A stretch of 39,984 bases of DNA from NCBI GenBank assembly GCA_903881085.1, contig CAIRSA010000296.1, forward strand, positions 1-39,984, written 5' to 3'. The position numbers were made by a program, and so were the translations under genes. Under the pieces are notes generated by a model. The model saw only the letters and a program-made list of their open reading frames with translations, searched no databases and was not told the DNA's origin. Shown here in pieces: positions 22,331-32,546 of the stretch. How positions within the stretch are numbered: the first letter of the stretch is position 1; every line of letters begins with the position of its first letter. The DNA is from an uncultured Acidobacteriia bacterium. Lineage in GTDB: Bacteria > Acidobacteriota > Terriglobia > Bryobacterales > Bryobacteraceae.

Positions 22331-25300
22331 ATGAGCAAAGTACGCTCGCTTGCGATCTCGCTTGTCGCAATGCTGATGTTCAGCATAAGTGCGTTCTCTC
22401 AGTCCGATCTTGGCACCATCAACGGTGAGGTGAAAGATCCGTCGGGAGCGTCTGTACCCAATGCAACTGTAGTCATTAAGAGCCAATCTACTGGTAATGA
22501 GCGTCGTACCACGACCAACCAGTCCGGGTTCTTCGTTTTCACCAATACCCAGGCCGGTCAGTACACGGTTACTGTGACCGCCAACGGATTCAAGAAGTTT
22601 GATTCCACGGGAAACAAATTGGACTCCAGTTCCACCTTGAATGTGGATGTAACCATGACCGTCGGCGGCGCAAATGAAACCGTCGAAGTCGTCGCCTCCG
22701 CCGCGAAACTTCAAACTGAATCTGCCACGGTGCAGAAGGTTGTCACGCGCGAGCAAATCGACGCGCTCGAATTGAACGGCCGCAATCCGATCTTCATGGC
22801 CAACCTTGTCCCCGGAGCTCGCGGTGGCAACACGGCCGGACTTTCTTTCAGCTTCAGCCAGGGGCCAAGCAATCTGAATGGCGCACGTACGGCTGAAACA
22901 CTGATCACTTACGATGGCGCACCTGCTGTGCGTACTCGTTCCAACGGCACCAGCCTTGGGTCGGCCGATGTGGATTCTGTTCAGGAGATCCAGATCATGA
23001 CCGCCAACTACGGCGCCGAGTATGGCCGCTCATCGGGTGGACAAATCCGAATCACCACTCGTACAGGTGGCCAGGATTTCCATGGATCGGCCTTCGAATA
23101 CGTGCGCAACACGGTATTCAACGCCAATACTTGGGCACGTAAACAGGTGCCTTTCACTAACTATACCCCGCCGGTACACTACAATCAGTGGGGCTACAAC
23201 CTGAACGGCCCGTTCTACATTCCGGGCAAGTTCAATTCAGATAAGAGCAAGATTTTCTGGTATTGGGGCCAGGAATGGGTACGTTACCGCTTTACGGATA
23301 CAAACAATATGGCGGTACCTTCCGCTCTGATGCGCCAAGGCGACTTCAGTGAACTGCTTAACCCGGCCAACATCTACTACGGCAAGGTAATGCAACTCAA
23401 GGATCCCACTTCGGGCGTACCGTATGCGAACAATGTGATTCCGAAGGCACAGTTGAGCCCGAGTGGAATTGGCATTCTGAACGCGTGGCCGCAACCGAAC
23501 CTGACTACGCCGATCAATGGAAATCAATTGTGGTATCTTGGCTTGACGCATCCTCAGAACCAGCGCAAAGATACACTCTCGGTCGATTTCAACATCACCG
23601 ACACGCAGCGCGTGCAATTCCGGCGGCTCAATTTCGCATTCAACGAATATCAGCCACTGGATGGCGGAACGCCATTCACTCCGAAGTTCTTCAATCGCCC
23701 GAACCAAACTAACTCAATCAGCCATGTGTGGACCATCAGTCCCACCTTGGTGAACGAAGTGCTGGCGACGGTCAGCCTGGACGATGTTTACATCCCAGTG
23801 GATACGGCAAACTTCCTGGATCGGACGAAAGTCGGGATCAACTATCCGTACATCTTTCCTCAGGGCAAGCTGGTTCCGACGCGCATCCCGACCGTCAACG
23901 TTTCGAACTTCTCCGGCTTGAACGGTGGACCGTACCCGTCGCACTCGGCTGGCCCGATCTACAACATCAGCGACGGCCTGACCTGGGTGAAGAACAACCA
24001 CACTTTCAAGTTCGGCTTCCTGTTTGAGCGCTCCGGCGAAAACGACAACGACGAAATCAATGTCAGCGCCTGCCCCACGTGCACCAACAACCAGAACGGG
24101 CAGTTCAGCTTCAGCGATACACGTTCCGGCCAACCGTCTTCCGGAGTCGCCATGGCCAACATCGCATTGGGCCTGTTCGACACGTATTCCGAACTCGGCC
24201 AGCGCGCCTACACCATCTTCCGCGGCAGCATGTATGAAGCTTTCGCCCAGGATAGCTGGAAGGTCAACAAGAAGTTACACATTGACTTCGGCGTTCGCTA
24301 CACCGTGATTGTTCCGTATTCCGCTCTATGGCGCAATATGATTGTTTTCGATCCCACCTTCTACGACAAGGGTAAGGAAGTCGCGGTCAGCCGGACCACT
24401 GGCCTGGTCACCATCGGAGCGGGCGACCGCTACAACGGTATGGTGATTCCTGGCCAAGGTTGGCCTGATTCCGCCAAGGGCCGGTTCCCGGAAGCAACGG
24501 CCGGAACCTATGATTATCTGTTCCGCGGCGGAAACGTCCCGAGCCGCTATTCCGATATCCAGAAGGGCAACTTTTCGCCCCGCCTGGGTATTGCTTACCA
24601 GATCAACGAAAAGACTGTGATCCGAACGGGCGCCGGCCGCTTCTTCACCCGTTTGGGTGTGAGCGACTCCGTGTTCCTTGGCGGCAACCCGCCCTTCCAG
24701 CCCACCGCCAACGTCAGCTTCGGAAAGGTTGACAACCCCGGTGGCACCTCGACAAACGTCCTGCCTCTGACCGTTACCACGCAGAGCAAGGCGTTCAAGA
24801 ATCCGGAAGCATGGAACTGGAACTTTACGGTTGAGCGCGAATTGCCGCTTAAGTCGGTCGCAACGGTTGCATATGTAGGCCGGCTTGGCGTGCACTTGCA
24901 GCGTGAGGCGAATATCAACCAGCCGACACCTGACGTGGTGGCGGCAAATCCTGGCGTGAACCTGGATGCTTTGCGGCCTTACAAGGGCTACAACTCGATT
25001 CGCGAGACGGACAATATCGCCCGGTCGCGGTACGATTCGTTACAGATTTCCTGGAATCGCCGATACCATAAAGGCCTGCTGTTTGGCCTTTCTTATACGC
25101 TTTCCCAGGCTTATGACAACGGCTCGAACCAACGCGACATTATCCCGAACACCTACAACGCCAACAACCTGTGGGGTTATTCGGAATTCGATGTGCGCAA
25201 CATTCTGGCGATCAACTACAGCTATGACCTGCCGTTCTTCAAGGACAAGCAGCAAATGACCGGACGGCTGCTGGGCGGGTGGCAATTGAACGGCACCACG

Positions 25301-25777
25301 CAGTGGCAGACGGGTACACCTTGCAGCGTCGGTTCGAGCAACGACTACGCAGGAGTGGGCGTTGATGGCAGCATGTGCGGCATCGGCAACTATTGGGTGA
25401 TGAACGGAACCCCGACGATCACGGGTGCATTTGCAGCTAACGGCACGAATGATCCGAACCAGTATTTTGCAAAGACCAATGCAGATGGTTCACCGATCTT
25501 CACGACCCCCACGAAAGGCACTTTCAACCAGCAGAATGGCATTCGCGACATCATCCATAACCCCGGCTTCAACAACTGGAATATGGGTCTGTTCAAGAAG
25601 TTCGCCATCAAGGAGAAGATGGGTCTTCAGTTCCGTGCGCAGGCCTTCAATGTGTTCAACCATCCGAACTGGGGTGGAGCAAGCTTCAATGCAGGCAACC
25701 AGGCAACGCTAGGAAAGATCACGGGCAAGACCGGAGACGTTCGCAACATGCAAATGAGCTTGCGTTTCTACTTCTAA
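22331..25777 (+). CDS. Oar-like TonB-dependent receptor with carboxypeptidase-regulatory domain
   Basis: The 1148-aa protein has a signal peptide (MSKVRSLAISLVAMLMFSIS, cleavage after AFSQ). A carboxypeptidase-regulatory domain follows (GTINGEVKDPSGASVPNATV, to about residue 100), then a plug domain (LELNGRNPIFMANLVPGARG, then VDSVQEIQIMTANYGAEYGR) and a large outer-membrane beta-barrel. It ends QMSLRFYF, the terminal aromatic barrel signal. Receptors of this type are abundant in Acidobacteria and take up oligosaccharides or other large substrates. AAGGAAGG lies seven bases before the ATG, and TTGACA at 22272-22277 is a possible -35 box. A strong terminator follows. Confidence 0.93.
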   Translation: MSKVRSLAISLVAMLMFSISAFSQSDLGTINGEVKDPSGASVPNATVVIKSQSTGNERRTTTNQSGFFVFTNTQAGQYTVTVTANGFKKFDSTGNKLDSSSTLNVDVTMTVGGANETVEVVASAAKLQTESATVQKVVTREQIDALELNGRNPIFMANLVPGARGGNTAGLSFSFSQGPSNLNGARTAETLITYDGAPAVRTRSNGTSLGSADVDSVQEIQIMTANYGAEYGRSSGGQIRITTRTGGQDFHGSAFEYVRNTVFNANTWARKQVPFTNYTPPVHYNQWGYNLNGPFYIPGKFNSDKSKIFWYWGQEWVRYRFTDTNNMAVPSALMRQGDFSELLNPANIYYGKVMQLKDPTSGVPYANNVIPKAQLSPSGIGILNAWPQPNLTTPINGNQLWYLGLTHPQNQRKDTLSVDFNITDTQRVQFRRLNFAFNEYQPLDGGTPFTPKFFNRPNQTNSISHVWTISPTLVNEVLATVSLDDVYIPVDTANFLDRTKVGINYPYIFPQGKLVPTRIPTVNVSNFSGLNGGPYPSHSAGPIYNISDGLTWVKNNHTFKFGFLFERSGENDNDEINVSACPTCTNNQNGQFSFSDTRSGQPSSGVAMANIALGLFDTYSELGQRAYTIFRGSMYEAFAQDSWKVNKKLHIDFGVRYTVIVPYSALWRNMIVFDPTFYDKGKEVAVSRTTGLVTIGAGDRYNGMVIPGQGWPDSAKGRFPEATAGTYDYLFRGGNVPSRYSDIQKGNFSPRLGIAYQINEKTVIRTGAGRFFTRLGVSDSVFLGGNPPFQPTANVSFGKVDNPGGTSTNVLPLTVTTQSKAFKNPEAWNWNFTVERELPLKSVATVAYVGRLGVHLQREANINQPTPDVVAANPGVNLDALRPYKGYNSIRETDNIARSRYDSLQISWNRRYHKGLLFGLSYTLSQAYDNGSNQRDIIPNTYNANNLWGYSEFDVRNILAINYSYDLPFFKDKQQMTGRLLGGWQLNGTTQWQTGTPCSVGSSNDYAGVGVDGSMCGIGNYWVMNGTPTITGAFAANGTNDPNQYFAKTNADGSPIFTTPTKGTFNQQNGIRDIIHNPGFNNWNMGLFKKFAIKEKMGLQFRAQAFNVFNHPNWGGASFNAGNQATLGKITGKTGDVRNMQMSLRFYF

Positions 25778-25800
25778 CCAGTACATACTAGTCAGAACAA

Positions 25801-25846
25801 ATACGGCCTACCCAGCCAACCGGCTGGGTAGGCCGTATCTATTTTT
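25801..25846 (+). terminator. Rho-independent terminator of the receptor gene
   Basis: A perfect 17-bp stem (25801-25817 with 25822-25838, loop AACC) is followed by CTATTTTT. It begins 23 bp after the receptor stop and isolates it from the membrane protein/kinase operon. The stem is strong enough to act in both directions. Confidence 0.92.
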
Positions 25847-25861
25847 AGCGGAGGGAAAGTC

Positions 25862-26197
25862 ATGACCAATTCAAGGGGAGAGGGTGCAACGGTGCTGTTT
25901 GGCCCACTGCTGGCGATGGGTGGAATCGGGGGTTACCTGGAAAAGAACGGGGATTTTCTACCTGCTTCCGTGCGCGGCCAACTATTGACGATCGCGATGC
26001 TTTCGGCAAGCGTGGTCACCATTTGCATTTGTATTTATGCCCGGCTGCAAGCGCCGCAGTGGCGCCGGGAGAAGCGCAGCGGGCGGGAGTTCTTCGAGCG
26101 GACGCATCACACGCTGCTGGGCATCGGAGTGGAGTTTTGGACGCTTCTTTTCAGCGGCCTGATAGTATGGTTAGCTTATAAAATATCAACCAGGTAG
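25862..26197 (+). CDS. Hypothetical membrane protein (111 aa)
   Basis: Predicted membrane segments are LFGPLLAMGGIGGYL, LLTIAMLSASVVTICICIYA and FWTLLFSGLIVWLAY, with a basic loop (RREKRSGREFFERTHH) between the last two. It is not recognised. It lies 11 bp before the next membrane protein and in the same operon as the kinase. Confidence 0.65.
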   Translation: MTNSRGEGATVLFGPLLAMGGIGGYLEKNGDFLPASVRGQLLTIAMLSASVVTICICIYARLQAPQWRREKRSGREFFERTHHTLLGIGVEFWTLLFSGLIVWLAYKISTR

Positions 26198-26208
26198 AGG
26201 AGCAACCC

Positions 26209-26817
26209 ATGTCATTCCGGCCGTTTCTGCGCGAGTTTTTCGGAGAATTCATGGCTCCCGATCCATGGAATAAAGAAGAGCCTGTGCTGTGGAGCCTGGA
26301 AGGATATCAGATGCTCCACTGGCGAATGAAAGTGGTTGCGCCTCCCGGTACACCTGAAGTTCCCTCCAAAGGACGCTTAAACGCGCAACCGAAAACCAAG
26401 CCCGGCGACGACCGGTTTCCCGGCATCCGGAGCACGCAATACGACCGGTACCGGATTCTGCCGCTGGGAGTTTACGACTTGTGGTGCGAAGGCGTGTTGA
26501 AGCCAGCTGACCTGCCGTGGCTGCTGCATGCCATTGAATCCAACTTGCACGCCACCGACTATCCGCCGGCGTTTAGCAAAACTTACCTGAGCATGATGTC
26601 GGGAATCTTTTTCTTCTTCGCCATCATGAGCGTTGGATTGTATTACTACATCACTGCAACGAACGCGGCACCGGCGGAGCCCAGGTTTTTGTGGTTGCCG
26701 GGCGTTTGCGCGTTTCTGGGACTGGCCTCGATCATCGGATTGCAATATGTGAAGATACGGCGAAAAACGGTAAGGCAACGCGTGCTGGACATTCTGGCGC
26801 AGCGCAAAGCGTCATGA
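26209..26817 (+). CDS. Hypothetical membrane protein (202 aa)
   Basis: It has a soluble N-terminal half (about residues 1-125) and two membrane segments near the C-terminus (MMSGIFFFFAIMSVGLYYYI and LPGVCAFLGLASIIGLQYV), then a basic tail. Its stop overlaps the kinase start (ATGA). It is probably a membrane partner or substrate of the kinase. The family is unknown to me. Confidence 0.65.
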   Translation: MSFRPFLREFFGEFMAPDPWNKEEPVLWSLEGYQMLHWRMKVVAPPGTPEVPSKGRLNAQPKTKPGDDRFPGIRSTQYDRYRILPLGVYDLWCEGVLKPADLPWLLHAIESNLHATDYPPAFSKTYLSMMSGIFFFFAIMSVGLYYYITATNAAPAEPRFLWLPGVCAFLGLASIIGLQYVKIRRKTVRQRVLDILAQRKAS

Positions 26818-28889
26818 TCTGCGCCAGGTGTTCGACGCATCTCGACGCATTGCCGCCAGTGTGCCCGCACTGCGGGGAACCGGTGCTGCTGGCGGGGCGG
26901 TATGCGATCCGTAAGATGATTGGCCGGGGCGGGATGGGCGAGGTGTACCTTGCCTACGACGAGCGGCTGGCAACTGAGGTGGCCATCAAGCGACTGCCGG
27001 CGCGTTATTCGGCGGACGTTGGCTTGCGCGATGCCCTGATCAAAGAGGCACGGATTCTGGCGCGGCTGACGGACAATTCGATTGTCCGCATGTTCGACCT
27101 GACGGAGACGGACGACGGCATCTATTTGATTCTGGAATATGTGTGCGGACCGAGCCTGCACGAGATGATCGCAATGGGCTACCAGCCTTCGCCGCACGAA
27201 ACGCTGCAGATCATGCACGATGTTTCGAAGGGCCTCGAAGTGGCGCATGAAGCGGGGGTGATTCATCGCGACTTGAAGCCGGCGAATTTTCTGATCTCGC
27301 TGCAGGACGCCGAGCGCGAGGCGTTCGCCGCTTCGCGCAAGCTGCCTGAGAACCTGCGCCATGCGCGGATCAAGATCACCGATTTTGGGATTGCGAAGGT
27401 GATGGCGGGCATCCATGCGACGGAGACCGGGAGCATCAGCGGTACGCCGGCTTACATGGCTCCGGAACAGTTGAAAGGGGAGAAACCTTCGGCGGAAACC
27501 GACATCTATGCGATGGGCGTGATTGCGTATCAGCTGGTGGCGGGCCATCTGCCATTCCAAGGGGAGAACCCGGCGTACGCACACCTGTTTGTGGATCCGC
27601 CGCCGATCGGCAATTGCAGCCCGCAGTTGGAGGCGGTGATTCGCAAGGCGATGGCGAAGGACCGGGCGCAGCGTTTTCATTCGGCCAAGGCCTTCTACAA
27701 TGCGTTGGCACGGCCGCAGGACTTCGCGGGCGAGCAGCCGCAACAACCGCCCCCGCCGCCGCAGGAGCCGAAGGGGCGGCCGATTGTCGAGCCGAAAGTT
27801 GAGTTCAGTAAGCCCGATACACGGCGCGAGAAGCTGCTGATTGTTTCCGTGTCGTTACTGATGGTGGCGATGATCGCAGTGGCCGTCTTTATCGCACTGA
27901 AATCACCAGCGGAGCACCAGGCCGCAGTGAATTCCGGCAATCAGCGGGAAGAACCGTTGCCCGAACTGCGGGGCATGCCGTCAGTGGACGAGCTTCCGCC
28001 CGTGGTGGAAGAGGCGCGTGGGTTGCTCGCCGCGGCGGGGATTACGGGCCCGCCCTCGGCCAAAGTGGCGTGGAACATACGGCTGCCGGTAGGGATGTCA
28101 CCGAATATTGCGACGATCGGGGTGGATGGGACCGTCTACGTGGCCGACCACGACGGGATCTGCGGCGTGCGGAACGGCAAGGTGGCATGGGCCTTCAAGG
28201 TGCATGGTGCCAACGGGCCGGTGCTGGCTGCGGATGGACGAATGTGGATGGAACAATGGGAAGGCGGGAAGGCGTTCTATTGCCTGAATCGCGACGGCAA
28301 GGGCGGGATGCTGCGCAAAGCGGCGGCGGGCGGGGCGCCGGACTTCAGCAGCCATTACGATGATTATTGCCGTTCGCGAGTGATGACCGCGTTTGGCAGA
28401 AAGATGGAGTTGGATAATGAGTGTTCGGCGCAAAAAGGCGCTGCCGATGGGACCGTCTATGTGGCGACGGAAGGCCCGTCGATTTACCGTGCGCGTGCCG
28501 GGGACGCGACGGTAAGCCATGTGACGACTCCCTGCATCCCGAAGGCTCTGTTTCCCGTGGCGAAAGGAGTTTATTACACCTGCGAGGACCATACGTTGCA
28601 CTTTCTGGGTACGGATTTAACGGGCTGGGGATTGAAGACGCACGGGGCGATTTATCAGAGGTTGATTACGGACGCGGATGGGACCGCTTATTACCCCGAC
28701 ATGCCGGATGGGAGCATGGGCTCGCACGTGCACGCAATCGATACGTCAGGGAAACCATTGTGGACCGTGGAGATTGAGCAGTTCAACCCCAACTCGCTGG
28801 CGATGGACGGCAAGGCGAATCTTTACGTGACGGGCAATTCGTATGGCGGGACTGCAGGGTCGCGGCTGGTGTGTTTGACGGGGAGGTAA
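26814..28889 (+). CDS. Membrane Ser/Thr protein kinase with zinc ribbon and C-terminal sensor
   Basis: The 691-aa protein starts with a small zinc ribbon (C3, C6, C17, C20). A Hanks-type kinase follows: GRGGMGEVYLA loop, K59 in VAIK, D153 in HRDLKPAN, D190 in DFG and TPAYMAPEQ. The loop between HRDLKPAN and DFG is longer than usual by roughly 14 residues. A Pro-rich linker and one membrane helix (LLIVSVSLLMVAMIAVAVFI, ~345-365) lead to an outer C-terminal region of repeated beta strands with DGTVYVA motifs, like a PQQ/beta-propeller sensor. The ORF extends further upstream, but coupling to the previous gene fixes the start at 26814. Confidence 0.92.
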   Translation: MICARCSTHLDALPPVCPHCGEPVLLAGRYAIRKMIGRGGMGEVYLAYDERLATEVAIKRLPARYSADVGLRDALIKEARILARLTDNSIVRMFDLTETDDGIYLILEYVCGPSLHEMIAMGYQPSPHETLQIMHDVSKGLEVAHEAGVIHRDLKPANFLISLQDAEREAFAASRKLPENLRHARIKITDFGIAKVMAGIHATETGSISGTPAYMAPEQLKGEKPSAETDIYAMGVIAYQLVAGHLPFQGENPAYAHLFVDPPPIGNCSPQLEAVIRKAMAKDRAQRFHSAKAFYNALARPQDFAGEQPQQPPPPPQEPKGRPIVEPKVEFSKPDTRREKLLIVSVSLLMVAMIAVAVFIALKSPAEHQAAVNSGNQREEPLPELRGMPSVDELPPVVEEARGLLAAAGITGPPSAKVAWNIRLPVGMSPNIATIGVDGTVYVADHDGICGVRNGKVAWAFKVHGANGPVLAADGRMWMEQWEGGKAFYCLNRDGKGGMLRKAAAGGAPDFSSHYDDYCRSRVMTAFGRKMELDNECSAQKGAADGTVYVATEGPSIYRARAGDATVSHVTTPCIPKALFPVAKGVYYTCEDHTLHFLGTDLTGWGLKTHGAIYQRLITDADGTAYYPDMPDGSMGSHVHAIDTSGKPLWTVEIEQFNPNSLAMDGKANLYVTGNSYGGTAGSRLVCLTGR

Positions 28890-29218
28890 GGAGTCGAGTG
28901 CCACCGGACTGGGGATTGCCGATTCAACCGGGAAAGCGTAGTTAAGCACAACTGGAAAAGATATCTCCTATATTTGGCATCGGTTGCAAGCAACGTGCTC
29001 GTCACCTGCCGGGTGACTCGCATTGCGGGCAGTATCTCGTGGGGCAAACAGGGGACTGCGCGCATGATTCCGGCAAAGGACGCCGGAATCATGTAGGCAG
29101 TCCCTAGTTTGCAGAGTCGTGCATTCCCGTAGAATTTACGGGCAACCGCTTTTTCAAGGTTCAATCAAGTTAGTTTTTGCACTGGCGGATCGGCTGCGGA
29201 TTGGCAATCTGCCTACAA
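28890..29218. other. Intergenic stretch with hairpins, no gene
   Basis: Between the kinase stop and the SelB stop (convergent) no credible coding frame is seen. It contains the nested-hairpin repeat at 29051-29118 and a smaller palindromic stretch, GCGGATTGGCAATCTGC, near 29196-29212. I looked for a selenocysteine tRNA here because selB is adjacent but found no tRNA cloverleaf. No clear terminator with a T-run is visible. Confidence 0.6.
29051..29118. repeat. Nested-hairpin intergenic repeat, copy B
   Basis: Second copy of the 68-bp unit at 4-71. Here the outer stem GGGACTGC/GCAGTCCC is perfect (8 bp) and the inner stem CATGATTCCGGC with its complement is a perfect 12 bp. Most differences between copies lie in loops or flanks, apart from one outer-stem change. 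Confidence 0.8.
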
Positions 29219-31012
29219 CTACACGACGAGGCGTTTGTCGGCTTCGCGGCGGGTGACTCGCTCGCGGTCGAGGAATTCGAGCAGGGGGATGGCGTACTTG
29301 CGAGAGATGCCGGTCCAGTCTTTGAATTCGCCGACGCCGAAGGTTTCGCCTTTGTGGGCGGCGAGCAGGGCGCGGAGTTGATCGATGGCGGTGGCGTGAT
29401 AGGTGAGGTCTTCGCTGATCTTTTTCAGTTTGGCGGTGCGGTAAAGAATCTGTAGCAGCGATTTGGCGCGCGCCGGGTCGACTCCGCAGTTGGCTAGGAC
29501 TTCGTTGGTGGATGGCACGGCGAGTCCGGCGGATTGGAAGGCGGCTTCGATTTTGGCGATGGCGGCTTCTTCGTCCTGCTTCAGGTGCAGCGTGTGTGAT
29601 CGCAGGCGGAGGAGTTCGCCTTCGGCTACGATGTCTTTGGCTGCGGAGATGACGGCATCGAGCACGGCGGGCGGCGCGGCGGCGAGTTCGCGGCCGCGGA
29701 ACTCTTCACGGGGAAGGCCGGCAAGGAGCGGGGTCTTCTTGTGGAAGTCCTTCAACGCGGCGCGGAGGCGGAGGACGAGGGCATCGAACCACGCGCGGTC
29801 CATCAGCCACTGGCCGACTACTACCAGATCTTTCGCGGCGGCTTCGATTTCTCGCTGCGTCAGACCGGTGCGGGCGATCAGATCGGCGATGCTCATGCCG
29901 TTTGCGGACTCTTTGACGATTAGCGGAACGCCGATGGCGCGGAGGCGTTCCGGTGTGCTTTTGCGCGGCGGGGCGATGTCCACAACCACACCTCCACCGA
30001 TGGTGATGACGGGGGAAAACATGCGGACGATGAAGCGGTCGCCGGGCAGCAGTTGCAGTGGCTCGCGCAGCACGAAGCGGACGAAGCCTTCGCCGATGGG
30101 GCGGGCTTCGGCGACAATTTCCGCAGTGCCTGCGTGGAAGTGCACCGGGGCGCGGGCCTTCAGCGGCTTGGCGCCGGGGAGTAGGGTGAACTTCGTGTCG
30201 ATGGTTTTGACCGGCGCGAACAAGCCGGCGGCGGTAAGCATCATGCCGCGGGATAGGGCATCGACCTCGCCCGCTACGTTGATGGCGGTGCGCTGGCCTG
30301 CGCGGGCGTTGGCGACGGCGGCGCCATGCACTTGAATGCCGCGGACACGCAGACGGGCGGAGAGCGGGTGCGCTTCGAGTTCCTGCTCCACGCTGACTGC
30401 GCCGGAGACCAGCGTGCCGGTGACGACGGTGCCGTGTCCTTTCATGGTGAAGACGCGGTCAATGGGGAGTCGGAGGTGTCGCGAGGCGTCCTTGGACTTC
30501 ACTGTTTTGGCAGCGGCAAGGATGGCGGCCTTGAGTTCGTCGAGGCCATCGCAGGTCTTGGCGCTGACGGCTACGATGGGCGCGGATTCGAGGAAGGAGC
30601 CGGCGACGAATTCGGAGGCTTCGAGTTTGACGAGTTCGAGGATGTCGGGGTCGACGAGGTCCTTTTTAGTGATGACTACGATGCCGGAGGCGATGCCGAG
30701 AAGGCGGCAAATATCGAAGTGTTCGCGGGTTTGCGGTTTGATGGATTCATCGGCGGCGATGATGAGCAGAACGAGATCGATGCCGCCCACGCCGGCGAGC
30801 ATGTTGCGGATGAAGCGTTCGTGGCCGGGGACGTCGACGAAGCCGGCCTGGATGTCTTTGGAGAGGCTGAGATGGGCGAAGCCTAATTCGATGGAGATGC
30901 CGCGGCGTTTCTCTTCTTCCAGGCGGTCGGTATCGATGCCGGTGAGGGCGCGGACCAGCGCGGTCTTGCCGTGGTCAATGTGGCCGGCCGTGCCGACGAT
31001 GAGGTTCAGCAT
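29219..31012 (-). CDS. selB: Selenocysteine-specific elongation factor SelB
   Basis: The 597-aa GTPase has G1 GHIDHGKT (10-17), [13 protein letters not shown] (G3) and TKKDLVD (G4). EF-Tu-like beta domains follow, then C-terminal winged helices (from about residue 365) that bind the SECIS element. The length is close to E. coli SelB (614). It delivers Sec-tRNA to in-frame UGA codons. It implies a selenoprotein set elsewhere in the genome; selA, selD and the Sec tRNA are not in this window. It is divergent from the transporter at 31082. Confidence 0.95.
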   Translation of the reverse strand: MLNLIVGTAGHIDHGKTALVRALTGIDTDRLEEEKRRGISIELGFAHLSLSKDIQAGFVDVPGHERFIRNMLAGVGGIDLVLLIIAADESIKPQTREHFDICRLLGIASGIVVITKKDLVDPDILELVKLEASEFVAGSFLESAPIVAVSAKTCDGLDELKAAILAAAKTVKSKDASRHLRLPIDRVFTMKGHGTVVTGTLVSGAVSVEQELEAHPLSARLRVRGIQVHGAAVANARAGQRTAINVAGEVDALSRGMMLTAAGLFAPVKTIDTKFTLLPGAKPLKARAPVHFHAGTAEIVAEARPIGEGFVRFVLREPLQLLPGDRFIVRMFSPVITIGGGVVVDIAPPRKSTPERLRAIGVPLIVKESANGMSIADLIARTGLTQREIEAAAKDLVVVGQWLMDRAWFDALVLRLRAALKDFHKKTPLLAGLPREEFRGRELAAAPPAVLDAVISAAKDIVAEGELLRLRSHTLHLKQDEEAAIAKIEAAFQSAGLAVPSTNEVLANCGVDPARAKSLLQILYRTAKLKKISEDLTYHATAIDQLRALLAAHKGETFGVGEFKDWTGISRKYAIPLLEFLDRERVTRREADKRLVV

Positions 31013-31081
31013 TAGGGGACGTCTTCATCGTACTAGATCGGCGGTCTTTGACGGTTTGAATTTTGATACGATAGCGGCCTT

Positions 31082-32540
31082 GTGAAAACATCCTTTCCTG
31101 CGTGGGAAAAATCGGAACTGATCGCCGCCCCCGTGTTCCGCTGGCGGCAATGGACCATGCTAATTGGGCCAGGCTTGATGATGGCCGGGGCGAACATCGG
31201 CGGCGGAGAGTGGCTGTTCGGGCCGCTGGTTACCGCACAGTATGGCGGCACCGTGATGTGGCTGGCATTTACGGCGATCATCATGCAGGTGTTCTATAAC
31301 CTGGCGGTGATGCGGTACACGCTTTACTGCGGCGAGTCCATTTTCGTTGGCTTTTTTCGCACCATGCCGGGGCCGCTGTTCTGGACCGCGTTCTATTTCA
31401 TTGCCGATATTGGCGGGCTGTGGCCGTATCTTTCGTCGAATGCGGCGACTCCGTTGGCGGCGGTGATTCTGGGGCGATTGCCTGGCGCGGCCGATGACAC
31501 GATGGTGCGCACGCTGGGCTACTGCATTTTTCTTTCGGCGTTTGTGCCGCTGATTTTCGGGGGCAAGATTTACAATGCGCTGGAGCGGTTGCTGGTGATC
31601 AAGCTGGCACTGATTTTGGGGTATCTTTCGTTTCTGACGCTGTTCTTTGTGAAGTGGGAGACGTTTTGGGAGATCGGCTCGGGGCTGTTCAAATTCGGCG
31701 CTCTGCCTGCGGGTGAGTTCAATTGGGCAACACTGGCGGCGTTCGCGGCGGTGGCGGGCGCGGGTGGGTTGACGAACACGGCGTTTTCCAATTTTGCGCG
31801 AGACAAGGGTTGGGCGATGGGCGACAAGGCGGGCGCGCTGCCGAGTGCCGTGGGCGGGCTGACGGTGACGCTTTCGCATACCGGGAAGATCTTCGATTTG
31901 ACGCCGGAAAATCTGGCGCGGTGGCGAGGTTGGCTGGCGCACATCCGGCGCGATCAACTTGCGCTGTGGATGCCTGGTTGCGTTCTGGGAATGATACTGC
32001 CCTCGATGGTTTCGTATCAGTTTATTCGCGGCATCCAAGGACGTAGACGGCAACGCTGTGGCGGCGATGTCGGCACAGGCGATTGGGTCGGCTCATGGGC
32101 AGATCTTCTGGTATCTGACATTGCTTTGCGGATTTCTGATTTTGGCGCCAACGCAGGTGAGCCAGTTGGATGCACTGGCCCGGCGTTGGACCGATGTGGT
32201 GTGGATTGGGTCGAAGCGGTTGAGTCATCTAAAGGGCAATCAGGTGAAGTATGTTTACTATTCGTTCCTTGTGATTTATGGGTTTTGGGGTTTGATTGCT
32301 TTGCGGCTGACGCCGAATCCGTTGGTTCTGGCGATTGCCAGCGGAGTGCTGGTGAACTTTGCGTTTTCGTTTTCGGCACTGCACACGTTGTATGTGGTGA
32401 CGCGGTTGATGCCTGCGCCGCTGCGGCCGGGGTGGTTTATTCGATGTGGGTTGCTGGCCGGGTCGGCGTTTTATTTGTGGATTTCGGCGGTGGCGATGTA
32501 CCAACAGTGGCCGATGTTGCGCGCTTGGTTTGGGATTTAG
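31082..32540 (+). pseudogene. Nramp-like metal transporter, interrupted by a frameshift
   Basis: A GTG start at 31082 opens a polytopic membrane protein (MLIGPGLMMAGANIGGGEWL then FGPLVTAQYGG), close to Nramp-family divalent metal transporters of planctomycetes and acidobacteria. The first frame is good to about 32035 (MVSYQFIRGI). The membrane protein then continues in the +2 frame (DVDGNAVAAMSAQAIGSAHG) to a TAA ending at 32540. An extra C in the CC at 32035-32036 would explain the shift; deleting one base restores IKDVDGN. The total would be about 485 aa. It may be a true mutation or a sequencing error. Without correction the first frame runs on to 32602 with nonsense-like sequence. Confidence 0.8.
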
Positions 32541-32546
32541 TAGAGG

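Noticed and set aside
28890..29218. Selenocysteine tRNA next to selB
   Set aside because: No long acceptor/extra arm or UCA anticodon arrangement was found; the structure present is the repeat hairpin.
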